Below, in pieces: positions 1 to 7,850 of a stretch of 64,000 nt of DNA. A model generated the notes under the pieces. The model was not told where the DNA came from, searched no databases, and saw only the letters and a list, made by a program, of their open reading frames with translations. Location: the NCBI GenBank assembly GCA_000383295.1, contig KB911066.1, positions 1-64,000 on the forward strand, read 5' to 3'. Made by a program: the position numbers and the translations under genes. Each line of letters starts with the position of its first letter. Position 1 is the stretch's first letter. The stretch comes from Faecalispora sporosphaeroides DSM 1294 (lineage in GTDB: Bacteria > Bacillota > Clostridia > Oscillospirales > Acutalibacteraceae).

Positions 1-33
1 GGTGGGCGCATATTGTGGCCGCCTTTTTGTTAT
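1..33 (+). terminator. possible terminator of an upstream gene
   Basis: GGTGG at 1-5 can pair with CCGCC at 19-23, followed by TTTTTGTTAT. The stem is short and the element is cut by the window edge, so this is weak. Confidence 0.3.
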
Positions 34-205
34 ACTCTTTTTTCTACACTGAATTTTCTTGAATTTGGGGCTTGACTTTTGTTAGCAGGACTCCCATTAA
101 CTGGTTAAGAATGCTTTCAGAATACCATAGAACGGTTGTAAATTCCATGTTCTTTTGTAAATCATTTCAAATGTTTTTTATGATATGGTAAAAAATCAGA
201 GGCGA

Positions 206-234
206 TTGACATTGTGAGTGCAGCGATATATAGA
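206..234 (+). promoter_or_regulatory. sigma-A type promoter of the tetR-like gene
   Basis: A perfect -35 TTGACA at 206-211 is followed after 17 bp by TATAGA at 229-234. It lies directly upstream of the palindromic operator and of the TetR reading frame. Confidence 0.6.
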
Positions 235-245
235 ATGAATAAAAA

Positions 246-261
246 GCGACTATACAGTCGC
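246..261. promoter_or_regulatory. TetR-type operator palindrome
   Basis: Six-base arms GCGACT and AGTCGC surround ATAC. The palindrome sits just downstream of the -10 element and 17 bp before the tetR start, the usual place for an autorepressor site. That it binds the adjacent regulator is inferred. Confidence 0.6.
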
Positions 262-278
262 AAAACAGGGTGGGCGCA

Positions 279-723
279 ATGGGCCAAAAAGGGGAGAAAA
301 CGAAGCAGCAAATCCGTGCTGCGGCGCTTGTTTTTTTCGAGTTGGGCTATACAAGAGTTTCGATGCAGGACATCTGCATGAAAAGCGGACTGAGCAAGAG
401 CGGATTATATCGGCATTATGAGGATAAATCACAGCCTTTTATGGTTTATTGCAATTGAAGAAAAAGCAACAGAACGTCTCCTACCTGAGCACGCTTCGGC
501 AATATCGATTTTAAATCGCTATTTTGTCCATGTGAAATCTGAAATAAATCGTGAAAATCCTAATATTGTTTTTGCGGTATATGAATTCTGCTTGGAAAAG
601 AAATCCGATTATTTATTAAAAACTATGAAACATGCGTGCAAAAACATCCTGCATGTAGAACATGTTATGTTAAGCGTACGGACGGAATCCGTTCGGCTTT
701 ACCCGTGGTACAGAGCCTTTTGA
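279..723 (+). pseudogene. TetR/AcrR-family transcriptional regulator, frameshifted
   Basis: The first frame (ATG at 279, AGGG-type RBS) encodes a complete TetR N-terminal helix-turn-helix, with QIRAAALVFFELGY, SMQDICMKSGLSKSGLYRHY and EDK motifs, and stops at 458. The following frame (+1) continues from about 430 with a helical, TetR-like ligand-domain start (EEKATERLL... VYEFCLEKKSDYLL) and stops at 723. Together they give about 148 residues against about 190 for the family, so the C-terminus is also short or degraded. The simplest reading is a single-base indel near 425-445, either a real pseudogene or a sequencing error. The promoter and operator upstream are intact. If the HTH fragment is still made it lacks the dimerisation domain and is unlikely to repress. 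Confidence 0.75.
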
Positions 724-732
724 CACAAGGAA

Positions 733-765
733 GGGGGAAGAACCCAATGGTTCTTCCCCCCGTTT
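733..765 (+). terminator. Rho-independent terminator after the tetR remnant
   Basis: A 12-bp perfect stem, 733-744 with 749-760 (GGGGGAAGAACC paired with its complement), has a CAAT loop and is followed by CGTTT. The T-run is short. From here to 980 I see no gene. Confidence 0.6.
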
Positions 766-980
766 GCCATTTGAATGGAGATTGTTTTACGTCCCCTATC
801 TGTAAGGCGAACATTCTGAGGTGCCAAGCGGATCAAATTCTATTCATTTCAGAAAAGAATCCCGAACCAATTGTTTCGCTTCCGCCGGCACCAAAAAAAC
901 GGAGTGTTTTTTATGGCAAGGCTTCAGCAAAGTCGGTTCTTCGCCTGAACTTCCTCGACAATAGCATGTGCAGGATGCGC

Positions 981-1274
981 TTATTTATTGCTGGAAATTT
1001 CTGAATCCAAAAGGGCCGAGAATTCCGGATGTTTTTGGAACCAGCCCACCGCATAAGGGCAGGTGACAATTGCCTTTTTGCCTTGTGCGCGAATCGCGTC
1101 GATGGCCGCCAGCATCAGCTGCCCGGCTACGCCCTGGCCGCGCAGGGAATCGTCCACAAACGTGTGGTTGATGTCGACCGTGGTGGCGGAGCGATTGGGA
1201 AATGTGATCTCGGCAATCAGTTTTCCGGCTGCGTCCTTCGCGAAAATGCGGTTGGTCTCTTTTGTAAATTCCAT
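981..1274 (-). CDS. small GNAT-family N-acetyltransferase (COG2388 type)
   Basis: A 97-residue protein predicted to transfer an acetyl group from acetyl-CoA to an unknown amine. It has the compact fold of the YjdJ-like minimal GNATs. The acetyl-CoA pyrophosphate loop is visible as LRGQGVAGQL (R/Q-x-x-G-x-G/A), followed by the helix LAAIDAIRAQGKK and a CPYAVGWFQKHPE segment typical of this subgroup. The start at 1274 is chosen because AAGGAGGA lies 6 bases upstream; a longer upstream frame has no RBS. The gene stands alone between the gatB terminator and the tetR remnant. The substrate cannot be read from the sequence. Confidence 0.85.
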   Translation of the reverse strand: MEFTKETNRIFAKDAAGKLIAEITFPNRSATTVDINHTFVDDSLRGQGVAGQLMLAAIDAIRAQGKKAIVTCPYAVGWFQKHPEFSALLDSEISSNK

Positions 1275-1327
1275 AAAACATCCTCCTTTTTCTATGAATT
1301 CCCACTTATGAGCAGAAATAAAATTTT

Positions 1328-1360
1328 GGTTTCTCCCTCGCTGTAAGCGGGGGAGAAACC
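1328..1360. terminator. terminator downstream of gatB (strong hairpin)
   Basis: GGTTTCTCCC pairs with GGGAGAAACC (10 bp), extended inward by CGC/GCG. Read on the minus strand it is followed by AAAATTTTATTT, fitting the end of the aspS-gatCAB transcript. On the plus strand TGTTTTTC follows, so it may work both ways. Its core resembles the short hairpins found in other gaps. Confidence 0.65.
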
Positions 1361-1404
1361 TGTTTTTCACCTGCTTCAATGGAAGAGCAGTGTGAATCAA
1401 TTAA

Positions 1405-2817
1405 TTACGAAATCAGCTCGATCAGAATGCGTTCCACTTCCAATGCGTCCGCGCGCCCGCGGCTGGCCTTCATCACAGAGCCGAGCAGGGCCTTGAGCGC
1501 CTTTTCCTTGCCGGCACGGTAATCCGCCACCGCATTGGGATTCGCGGCCACAGCGTCCTCACAGAACTTTTTCAGGTCGCCGGTGTCCACGCCGCTCAAA
1601 TCGCTTTCACTCAGGAACTCCGTGGCGGGCTTGCCGCTGTCGAGCATTTGATCCAGCGTGGATTTGAGCAGGTTCATGCGGATTTTGCCGCTGTCGAGCA
1701 GAAGCACCAGGTCTTTCAGGTAAGAGGCGGGGATCGAAACCTCAAATTTCTCTTTGGCGTCGTCATTTTCCATCCGGCGGAAAATCTGGCCGATGATGCA
1801 GTTCGCAACAGTTTTGGGATTCTTCACACCGTCGCTGGCCGCTTCAAAAAATTCCGCAATCGCGCGGGATTTGGTCAGCTGCAGCGCGTCGGCCTCCGGC
1901 AGCCCGAACTGGCTGATATAGCGCACGCGCTTGACCTCCGGCAGCTCCGGCAGAGCGCGGCGGATCGCCTCGACCTCTTCGTCCGTCACGTGGATGTTCA
2001 CAAGATCGGGATCGCGGAAGTAGCGGTAGTCGTCGGCGTCCTCTTTATTTCTCATGCTGGAGGTTGTGCCGTCCGATTCGTTGTAGCGCAGGGTTTCCTG
2101 CGTGATTTTCCCGCCGTTTTCCAGCACGTCGATCTGGCGGGTGTATTCGTAGTCGATCGCCTTGGTCATAAAGGTGATCGAGTTCATGTTTTTGATTTCG
2201 GTGCGGGTGCCGTACTCTTCGCTGCCCACCGGGCGCACGGAGATGTTCACGTCGCAACGCATGGAGCCCTCCTGCATTTTGCAGTCGGAAACACCGATAA
2301 ATTTCATCGTAAGCTGCAATTTTTCCACATACTCGCGTACCTCGTCGCTGCTGCGGAAATCCGGCTCGGTCACGATTTCAATCAACGGAACACCGCCGCG
2401 GTTGTAGTCCACATAGGTGTTGCCGCCCTGGTGAACCAGCTTGCCCGCGTCCTCTTCAATATGAATGCGGTTGATGCGGATTCTGCGCCCGTTTGAAAGA
2501 TCGATATATCCGTTTTTGCAAAGCGGCATATCGAACTGCGAAATCTGGTAAGCCTTGGGCAGATCGGGATAGCAGTAATTTTTGCGGTCCATTTTGGAAA
2601 TATTTGAAATTTCGCAGTTGGTGGCGAGGCCCGCCATAATGGCATACTCCACCACTTTTTTATTGAGCTTCGGCAGTGTTCCGGGGAACCCGAGGCAAAC
2701 AGGGCAGCAGTGGGTGTTCGGCTCGCCGCCGAATTTCGTGGAGCAGCTGCAGAAAATTTTTGTTTTTGTGGAGAGCTCCACGTGGGTTTCAAGACCCGAT
2801 ACCAGTTCGTATTTCAT
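1405..2817 (-). CDS. gatB: Asp-tRNA(Asn)/Glu-tRNA(Gln) amidotransferase subunit B
   Basis: A 470-residue GatB, full length for the family (about 475). It binds misacylated tRNA, and its N-terminal cradle domain activates the aspartyl or glutamyl group by ATP-dependent phosphorylation for amidation. The start MKYELVSGLETHVEL is canonical. The zinc site is visible as CSCS near residue 23 and CCPVC near residue 37. The C-terminal tail is the YqeY-like tRNA-binding helical domain. The ATG overlaps the gatA stop by one base (TAATG), implying translational coupling. It is the last gene of aspS-gatC-gatA-gatB, closed by a hairpin at 1328-1360. Confidence 0.97.
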   Translation of the reverse strand: MKYELVSGLETHVELSTKTKIFCSCSTKFGGEPNTHCCPVCLGFPGTLPKLNKKVVEYAIMAGLATNCEISNISKMDRKNYCYPDLPKAYQISQFDMPLCKNGYIDLSNGRRIRINRIHIEEDAGKLVHQGGNTYVDYNRGGVPLIEIVTEPDFRSSDEVREYVEKLQLTMKFIGVSDCKMQEGSMRCDVNISVRPVGSEEYGTRTEIKNMNSITFMTKAIDYEYTRQIDVLENGGKITQETLRYNESDGTTSSMRNKEDADDYRYFRDPDLVNIHVTDEEVEAIRRALPELPEVKRVRYISQFGLPEADALQLTKSRAIAEFFEAASDGVKNPKTVANCIIGQIFRRMENDDAKEKFEVSIPASYLKDLVLLLDSGKIRMNLLKSTLDQMLDSGKPATEFLSESDLSGVDTGDLKKFCEDAVAANPNAVADYRAGKEKALKALLGSVMKASRGRADALEVERILIELIS

Positions 2818-4280
2818 TATCGCACCCCCATTTTCGCCGCGCGAAACACCGTTTCTCTGGTCGCCTGCTCAAACTGGTAGGCGGCGTTGAGAAGCGTGGC
2901 CTCGCAGAAGGAATTTCCGATCAGCTGCAGGCCGATGGGAAGACCCTTTTGGTCAAATCCGCAGGGAAGAGAGAGGGCCGGAATGCCCGCGATATTGACC
3001 GGCACGGTGCAGATATCCGTCAGGTACGTTTCCACCGCGTTTTGGGCGGCCTTGCCGCGCTCGAAAGCGGTCATCGGTACGGTGGGGGCCGCGATCACAT
3101 CGCAGCGCTCAAACGCGGACTGGAACGCCTGCACCAGCATCCCGCGCAGGCTCTGCGCCTTTTTGTAATAGGCGTCATAGTAACCGGCGCTGAGCACATA
3201 GGTGCCGAGCAAAATGCGGCGCTTGACCTCCTTGCCGAAGCCTTCGCTGCGCGTTTTGGCGATCATTTCGTTGACGTCGCCGTAGTTTTTCGCCTTGTAG
3301 CCGTAGCGGATGCCGTCAAAACGGCCAAGGTTTGAGGAAGCCTCCGCGCAGCTCAGAATGTAATACACCGGCAGGGCGTAAGAGAGCTGGGGCAGATCAA
3401 TCTCCACCAGCTCCGCGCCAAGCTCGCAGTAAACCTGCATGGAGCGCTCCACCGCTTCGCGCACCTCGTCGCGAACACCGTCAAAATACTGCCTGGCAAA
3501 GCCGATGCGCATGCCCTTGATGTCCTTTTTCAGGGTGCCGCAGGCCAATTCCCGCGCGCCGCGCGAGGTGGAGTCCCTCGGGTCCTGCTTTGCCAGAGCG
3601 TCGTAAACCAGAGCGGCATCCTCCACGCTGGTGGCGATGGGGCCGACCTGATCGAAGCTCGAGGCATAGGCCACCACGCCGTAACGCGAAACCGCGCCGT
3701 AGGTGGGCTTTAAACCGACGATGCCGCAGAAGCTGGCCGGCTGGCGGATCGATCCGCCGGTGTCGGAGCCAAGGCCGTAAACCGCCAAATTCCCGGCAAC
3801 GGCGCTGGCTACGCCGCCGGAGCTGCCGCCCGCAACGTGAGCGGTACTGTGGGGGTTCCACGCGCCGCCGTAAACCGAGGTTTCGTTCGAGGAGCCCATG
3901 GCGAATTCGTCCATATTGGTTTTGCCGAGAAGAACAGCGCCCCTGCGGCGGAGCAGCTCCCACACGGTGGCGTCGAATACCGGGCGGTAACCCTCCAGAA
4001 TTTTGGAGCCGCAGGTGGTTTCGATTCCCGTGGTGGAGATGTTGTCCTTCAGAGTCATGGGAATTCCCTCGAGGATATCCAGCGTTTCGCCGCGGGCGAT
4101 TTTCGCGTCGATCTCCCGCGCGGCGGCAAGCGCGGTTTCCGGCGTTGTGTGAACATAGGCGTTGAGGGCGGGATTGTCCGCCTCGATCGCCCCGATATAG
4201 GTTTTGGTCAGCTCCTCGCAGGAGAATTCCTTTTTCTGCAAAGAGTCGTGCAGCTTTTTGATTTTTCCATAATCTTCCAT
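2817..4280 (-). CDS. gatA: Asp-tRNA(Asn)/Glu-tRNA(Gln) amidotransferase subunit A
   Basis: A 487-residue amidase-signature enzyme that hydrolyses glutamine and delivers ammonia through a tunnel to GatB. The catalytic triad is present at the usual spacing: Lys78 in MTLKDN, Ser153 in AGGSSGG (cis-Ser) and the nucleophile Ser177 in GSDTGGSIRQP. Length and motifs match bacterial GatA with no gaps. It lies 14 bases after gatC and overlaps gatB by one base, so the three subunits are probably made in stoichiometric amounts from one mRNA. Confidence 0.97.
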   Translation of the reverse strand: MEDYGKIKKLHDSLQKKEFSCEELTKTYIGAIEADNPALNAYVHTTPETALAAAREIDAKIARGETLDILEGIPMTLKDNISTTGIETTCGSKILEGYRPVFDATVWELLRRRGAVLLGKTNMDEFAMGSSNETSVYGGAWNPHSTAHVAGGSSGGVASAVAGNLAVYGLGSDTGGSIRQPASFCGIVGLKPTYGAVSRYGVVAYASSFDQVGPIATSVEDAALVYDALAKQDPRDSTSRGARELACGTLKKDIKGMRIGFARQYFDGVRDEVREAVERSMQVYCELGAELVEIDLPQLSYALPVYYILSCAEASSNLGRFDGIRYGYKAKNYGDVNEMIAKTRSEGFGKEVKRRILLGTYVLSAGYYDAYYKKAQSLRGMLVQAFQSAFERCDVIAAPTVPMTAFERGKAAQNAVETYLTDICTVPVNIAGIPALSLPCGFDQKGLPIGLQLIGNSFCEATLLNAAYQFEQATRETVFRAAKMGVR

Positions 4281-4294
4281 TCAGTACACCCGCC

Positions 4295-4573
4295 TTATCC
4301 TCTTTTTTTCACCAGGAAGTAGCCGTCCTCCTGGCTTTCCGCGTTGCGCAGAATTTCCTCAGAGGGAAGAGACGGCTCAACGACATCCTCACGGAAAACA
4401 TTTTCCAGACGATTGATATGATCGAAGTCGGAGGATTCCACCGCGGCCTGATTGATCGTATTGGCGAAATTGATGATTTCGTCCATGTCCTTTGTAAAGG
4501 CCTCCAACTCATCCTCACGGATTTGGAGCTTTGAGAGCCGCGCAATTTTTAATACATCCTCATGTGTGACCAT
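4295..4573 (-). CDS. gatC: Asp-tRNA(Asn)/Glu-tRNA(Gln) amidotransferase subunit C
   Basis: A 92-residue GatC, the small belt subunit that wraps the GatA-GatB interface and stabilises the complex. The pattern MVTHEDVLKIARLSKLQI, a DMDEIINFANTI helix and a C-terminal LRNAESQEDGYFLVKK is typical. The start at 4573 is chosen by homology and by AAGGAGG upstream; the in-frame upstream extension is Cys/Arg-rich and not GatC-like. It begins 173 bases after the aspS stop on the same strand with no clear terminator between, so co-transcription with aspS is likely. Confidence 0.93.
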   Translation of the reverse strand: MVTHEDVLKIARLSKLQIREDELEAFTKDMDEIINFANTINQAAVESSDFDHINRLENVFREDVVEPSLPSEEILRNAESQEDGYFLVKKRG

Positions 4574-4746
4574 GCGGAAACGCCTCCTTGTCGCTTTCTG
4601 TTTTTCTCTTGCGCATACAAATGCAGAGAAAGAGATATACAAAATATAAAAAAGCAGTTCATGTCTTTCCCCGCCGCAGACCGGGAAAAACACCGCCGCG
4701 CCTCGGATCAGGCAGCTTTTCGGCAAATTGCCGGCAATGCCGATCT

Positions 4747-6495
4747 TTATCTGATTTTAATATGAACCTCGCGCAGCTGTTGTTCGGTTACTTCGGTAGG
4801 CGCGCCGAGCAGCAGATCCTGCGCGTTGCTGTTCATGGGGAACGGGATGACCTCGCGGATATTCTGCTGCTCGGTCAGCAGCATCACCATACGATCTACC
4901 CCGGGGGCCATGCCTGCGTGCGGCGGAGCACCATAGTGGAACGCGTTGTACAGCGCGCCGAATTTCTCGCGAATATCCTCTTCGGTGTAGCCCGCGATCT
5001 CAAACGCCTTCACCATAACCTCGGGGTCGTGGTTTCTCACCGCGCCGGACGAAAGCTCCACACCGTTGCACACAATGTCGTACTGGTAGGCGAGAATCTC
5101 TTCGGGGTTCTTGGTCTGCAGCGCCTCAAGACCGCCCTGGGGCATGGAGAAGGGGTTGTGCGTAAAGATATATTTTCCGGTTTCCTCATCGATTTCATAC
5201 ATGGGGAAGTCGACGATGAAGCACATCTCAAAGCGGGATTCATCGATCAGGTTCAGGCGTCTGCCAAGCTCTGTGCGGATTTGTCCGGCCAGCTTTGCGG
5301 CAGCGTCGCGCTCGTCCGCGATGAAGAAGATCACGTCGCCGGGGATCAGGCCCGCGCGGGAGATCAGCTCCCCGCGTTTATCGTCCGGCAGAAATTTATT
5401 GATCGGGCCCTTGTATTCGCCCTCGCCCGTCACGCTGATATAGCCAAGGCCCTTCATGCCGATTTCGGTGGCGAATTTCAGCATGTTCTCAAAAAAGCTC
5501 TTCGGCTGGGCGGTGCAGCCCGGCACGCGGATGGCGCGGATCGTCTTATTTTTGAAGGGCGCAAAGGTTGTGTTGTCAAAAATGTCGGAAATATCGATGA
5601 TCTCAAGTGGGTTTCTCAGATCAGGCTTATCCGTGCCGTACCTCAGCATGGATTCCTGATAGGGAATGCGCACATAAGGGGCCTTCGATACCTCTTTGTT
5701 CGAGAACTTTGCAAATACCTCGGAAAGCACCTCTTCCGCGACGGAGAAAACATCCTCCTGCGTGGCGAAAGCAAGCTCAAAATCAAGCTGATAGAACTCG
5801 CCGGGGGAACGGTCGGCTCTCGCGTCCTCGTCGCGGAAGCAGGGAGCGATCTGAAAATACCGGTCAAAGCCCGACACCATCAGCAGCTGCTTGAAAATCT
5901 GCGGGGCCTGCGGCAGCGCGTAAAATTTGCCGTGATGCTTGCGGCTGGGGATCAGATAGTCACGCGCGCCCTCGGGGGAAGAGGTAGAGAGAATGGGTGT
6001 CTGAATCTCCAGAAAGCCCATCTCGGTCATTTTCTGGCGCAGAAAGGAAATCACCTGCGAGCGAAGCACGATATTATTGTGAACCTCCGGGTTTCGCAGA
6101 TCCAAAAAGCGGTATTTCAATCGAACGTCTTCCTTGGTATCTGTGGAATTGGGAACCTCGAAGGGGAGCGGCTTTGCCACCTTGCCAAGCACAGTCAGAG
6201 TGTCCGCCTTGATTTCCACCGTACCGGTCGCCAGCTTGGGGTTGATGGTGTCCGCATCGCGCAGGGTCACCTTTCCCTCAACGCTGATGGTGCATTCACG
6301 CACCACGTCCTGCAGCATGGCTTCGTCGTGTACAACAACCTGCACCACGCCGTAATGATCCCGCAAATCCAGAAACTGCACACCGCCGTGGTCGCGGATA
6401 TTCTCCACCCAGCCTGCCACGCGGATCGTCTGGTCAATATCGGTTTCACTCACCCGGCCGCACAGGCGGGTGTGATATTTGTTAGCGCAAATCAT
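4747..6495 (-). CDS. aspS: aspartyl-tRNA synthetase
   Basis: A 582-residue class II synthetase of bacterial type: N-terminal OB-fold anticodon-binding domain (residues 1-110), catalytic core, and an inserted GAD domain. Motif 2 is visible as FRDEDARADRSPGEFYQLD and motif 3 as GVDRMVMLL. The GEFYQLD form of motif 2 differs from the PEFTQID form of the E. coli enzyme and resembles a subgroup I associate with alpha-proteobacteria. Because gatCAB lies immediately downstream, the enzyme may be non-discriminating and charge tRNA(Asn) as well as tRNA(Asp); that is inference. The RBS (AAAGGA) is moderate. Confidence 0.96.
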   Translation of the reverse strand: MICANKYHTRLCGRVSETDIDQTIRVAGWVENIRDHGGVQFLDLRDHYGVVQVVVHDEAMLQDVVRECTISVEGKVTLRDADTINPKLATGTVEIKADTLTVLGKVAKPLPFEVPNSTDTKEDVRLKYRFLDLRNPEVHNNIVLRSQVISFLRQKMTEMGFLEIQTPILSTSSPEGARDYLIPSRKHHGKFYALPQAPQIFKQLLMVSGFDRYFQIAPCFRDEDARADRSPGEFYQLDFELAFATQEDVFSVAEEVLSEVFAKFSNKEVSKAPYVRIPYQESMLRYGTDKPDLRNPLEIIDISDIFDNTTFAPFKNKTIRAIRVPGCTAQPKSFFENMLKFATEIGMKGLGYISVTGEGEYKGPINKFLPDDKRGELISRAGLIPGDVIFFIADERDAAAKLAGQIRTELGRRLNLIDESRFEMCFIVDFPMYEIDEETGKYIFTHNPFSMPQGGLEALQTKNPEEILAYQYDIVCNGVELSSGAVRNHDPEVMVKAFEIAGYTEEDIREKFGALYNAFHYGAPPHAGMAPGVDRMVMLLTEQQNIREVIPFPMNSNAQDLLLGAPTEVTEQQLREVHIKIR

Positions 6496-6817
6496 ATCTC
6501 AATTAATCCTTTCGTCTGCTCAGATTTCTGAAAACAATTACAGATAATTATACCATCAAACGCAGGGGGTTTCAACAAAAGCCGTACAGATTTTGCATAA
6601 AAACCTTCCATTTCCCGCAAAATTCGCTGGTATTTGGTATTTTATTAGAATACTATCTGAAAAAGCTGTTGGTTTATTCGCCGCCGAAGGCAGGGAATCA
6701 ACCGTCATTTTCCCGCAAAGCGGCTTTTGCGATGATTAGGATGAGAAAAAGTCTTTCCCGCATATTTCCCAAAAATCCATGCAGGCCCAAAAACGCGCGC
6801 CCGTTCTCAGGCCGGGA
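6496..6817. other. gene-free gap upstream of aspS
   Basis: No gene, tRNA or T-box motif is seen in these 322 bases. The one structured item is the hairpin at 6671-6703. The stretch should contain the aspS promoter on the minus strand, but I cannot place it with confidence. Confidence 0.5.
6671..6703. repeat. short intergenic hairpin, CCGCC/GGCGG family
   Basis: GGTTtATTCgCCGCC pairs with GGCaGGGAATcAACC around a GAA loop, with 12 of 15 positions paired. There is no T-run on either side, so it is not an ordinary terminator. The same core with different outer stems recurs at 45071, 61007, 26306 and elsewhere. Confidence 0.55.
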
Positions 6818-7588
6818 TTACTTCCCGGAAAACCCCAGTTCCTGAGAAAGGCCGCGCTTGGTTTCGAGCACATATTCCGAAAGCTCCAGCACGCGTTCGT
6901 CAGACATGCGCGATACCGGGGCGGAAATGCTGAATGCGTTTGAGGCGCGGCCGTAAAAATCCGTTACGCAGGCCGCGATGCAGCGCACGCCCAGCTCGTT
7001 TTCTTCGTTGTCAAGTGCGTAGCCCTGGCGCCGGATGAGCTCGATTTCCTCCATCAGCTGCTCGAGTGTGACGATCGTGTGCGGGGTAAAGGGACGGATC
7101 TTGCTCTGCTTCCACACCTCCCGGATTTCGCTGTCCTTCATCTGCGCCAGAATCGCCTTGCCGACCCCTGTGGAATACATGGGCTGTCGCAGGCCGATCC
7201 GCGACACCATGCGGATGCTGTTGGCGTCGGATTCCACCTTATCCACATAGACGATGTGCGTGTTTTCGCGCTGAACGAAGTGCACGGTTTCGTGTGTCTG
7301 CCTCATCAGGCGCTCCAGGTAAGGGTGGGCCACCGCAAGAATATCGAGCTTCGAGAGAAGCATCCCTGCCAGCCCCAGAATCTTATAGGTGGGCAGATAT
7401 TTCCCCGATTCTTCCTCCTGCCGCGCATAACCCATCAGAATGAGGGATTTCAGCAGGCGGTGCACCGTGCTTTTATGAAGGGAAAGGCGGGTGCTCAGCT
7501 CGGTCAGCGTGACCGGGCCGTTTTGCACCAGAGCCTCCAGTATTTCAAAAATACGCTCTGCCGACTGAACGGGATTTGTTTGGGGCAT
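6818..7588 (-). CDS. IclR-family transcriptional regulator
   Basis: A 256-residue regulator: N-terminal winged helix (residues 5-65; SAERIFEILEAL, TLTELSTRLSLHKSTVHRLLKSL) and a C-terminal GAF-like effector domain with the family signature GLRQPMYSTGVGKAILA and YALDNEENELGVRCIAA. The start at 7588 gives the usual IclR length and has AAAGGAAG upstream; the longer frame to 7738 is non-homologous. It is divergent from the KDPG aldolase gene, so it is the likely local regulator of the aldolase/kinase genes, probably sensing a ketodeoxy sugar acid. The effector is inferred from context only. Confidence 0.92.
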   Translation of the reverse strand: MPQTNPVQSAERIFEILEALVQNGPVTLTELSTRLSLHKSTVHRLLKSLILMGYARQEEESGKYLPTYKILGLAGMLLSKLDILAVAHPYLERLMRQTHETVHFVQRENTHIVYVDKVESDANSIRMVSRIGLRQPMYSTGVGKAILAQMKDSEIREVWKQSKIRPFTPHTIVTLEQLMEEIELIRRQGYALDNEENELGVRCIAACVTDFYGRASNAFSISAPVSRMSDERVLELSEYVLETKRGLSQELGFSGK

Positions 7589-7759
7589 ACAGCGATTTCT
7601 TCCTTTCCAATGGATGAATGATTTTAGATGACAGTGACTGACCATCAGGATTCGATGAGCATTGTGCCTGAAAATGGGTACAAATCGTTCCTTTTGAATT
7701 CGTGTTTTTATAGTATCACAGTGTTTGGGGAAAAACAATTGGAAAGCTGTCAGATTCTA

Positions 7760-7787
7760 TTGACTTCACGCGTGGAAACAGTATAAT
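7760..7787 (+). promoter_or_regulatory. promoter of the KDPG aldolase operon with a candidate IclR operator in its spacer
   Basis: TTGACT at 7760-7765, a 16-bp spacer, then a perfect TATAAT at 7782-7787. The spacer holds an almost perfect palindrome, TTCACGCGTGGAA at 7765-7777 (one mismatched pair), resembling the TTCCA/TGGAA half-sites common in IclR operators. Binding there would block RNA polymerase. Confidence 0.7.
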
Positions 7788-7850
7788 AAAAGTACAAAGA
7801 AAATGAAACTTGGTTCCACATTACGAAACTTTGGTAAAGAGGTGCTGAAC

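Noticed and set aside
636-1004. 122-codon frame after the TetR remnant
   Set aside because: Runs through a terminator hairpin, has no RBS and no recognisable domain, and overlaps the end of the GNAT gene.
4588-6531. Long plus-strand reading frame (647 codons) over aspS
   Set aside because: It is the antisense shadow of aspS; the minus-strand protein has all synthetase motifs and the plus-strand one has none.
6496-6817. T-box leader for aspS
   Set aside because: The conserved T-box sequence and a specifier/antiterminator arrangement are absent on the minus strand.
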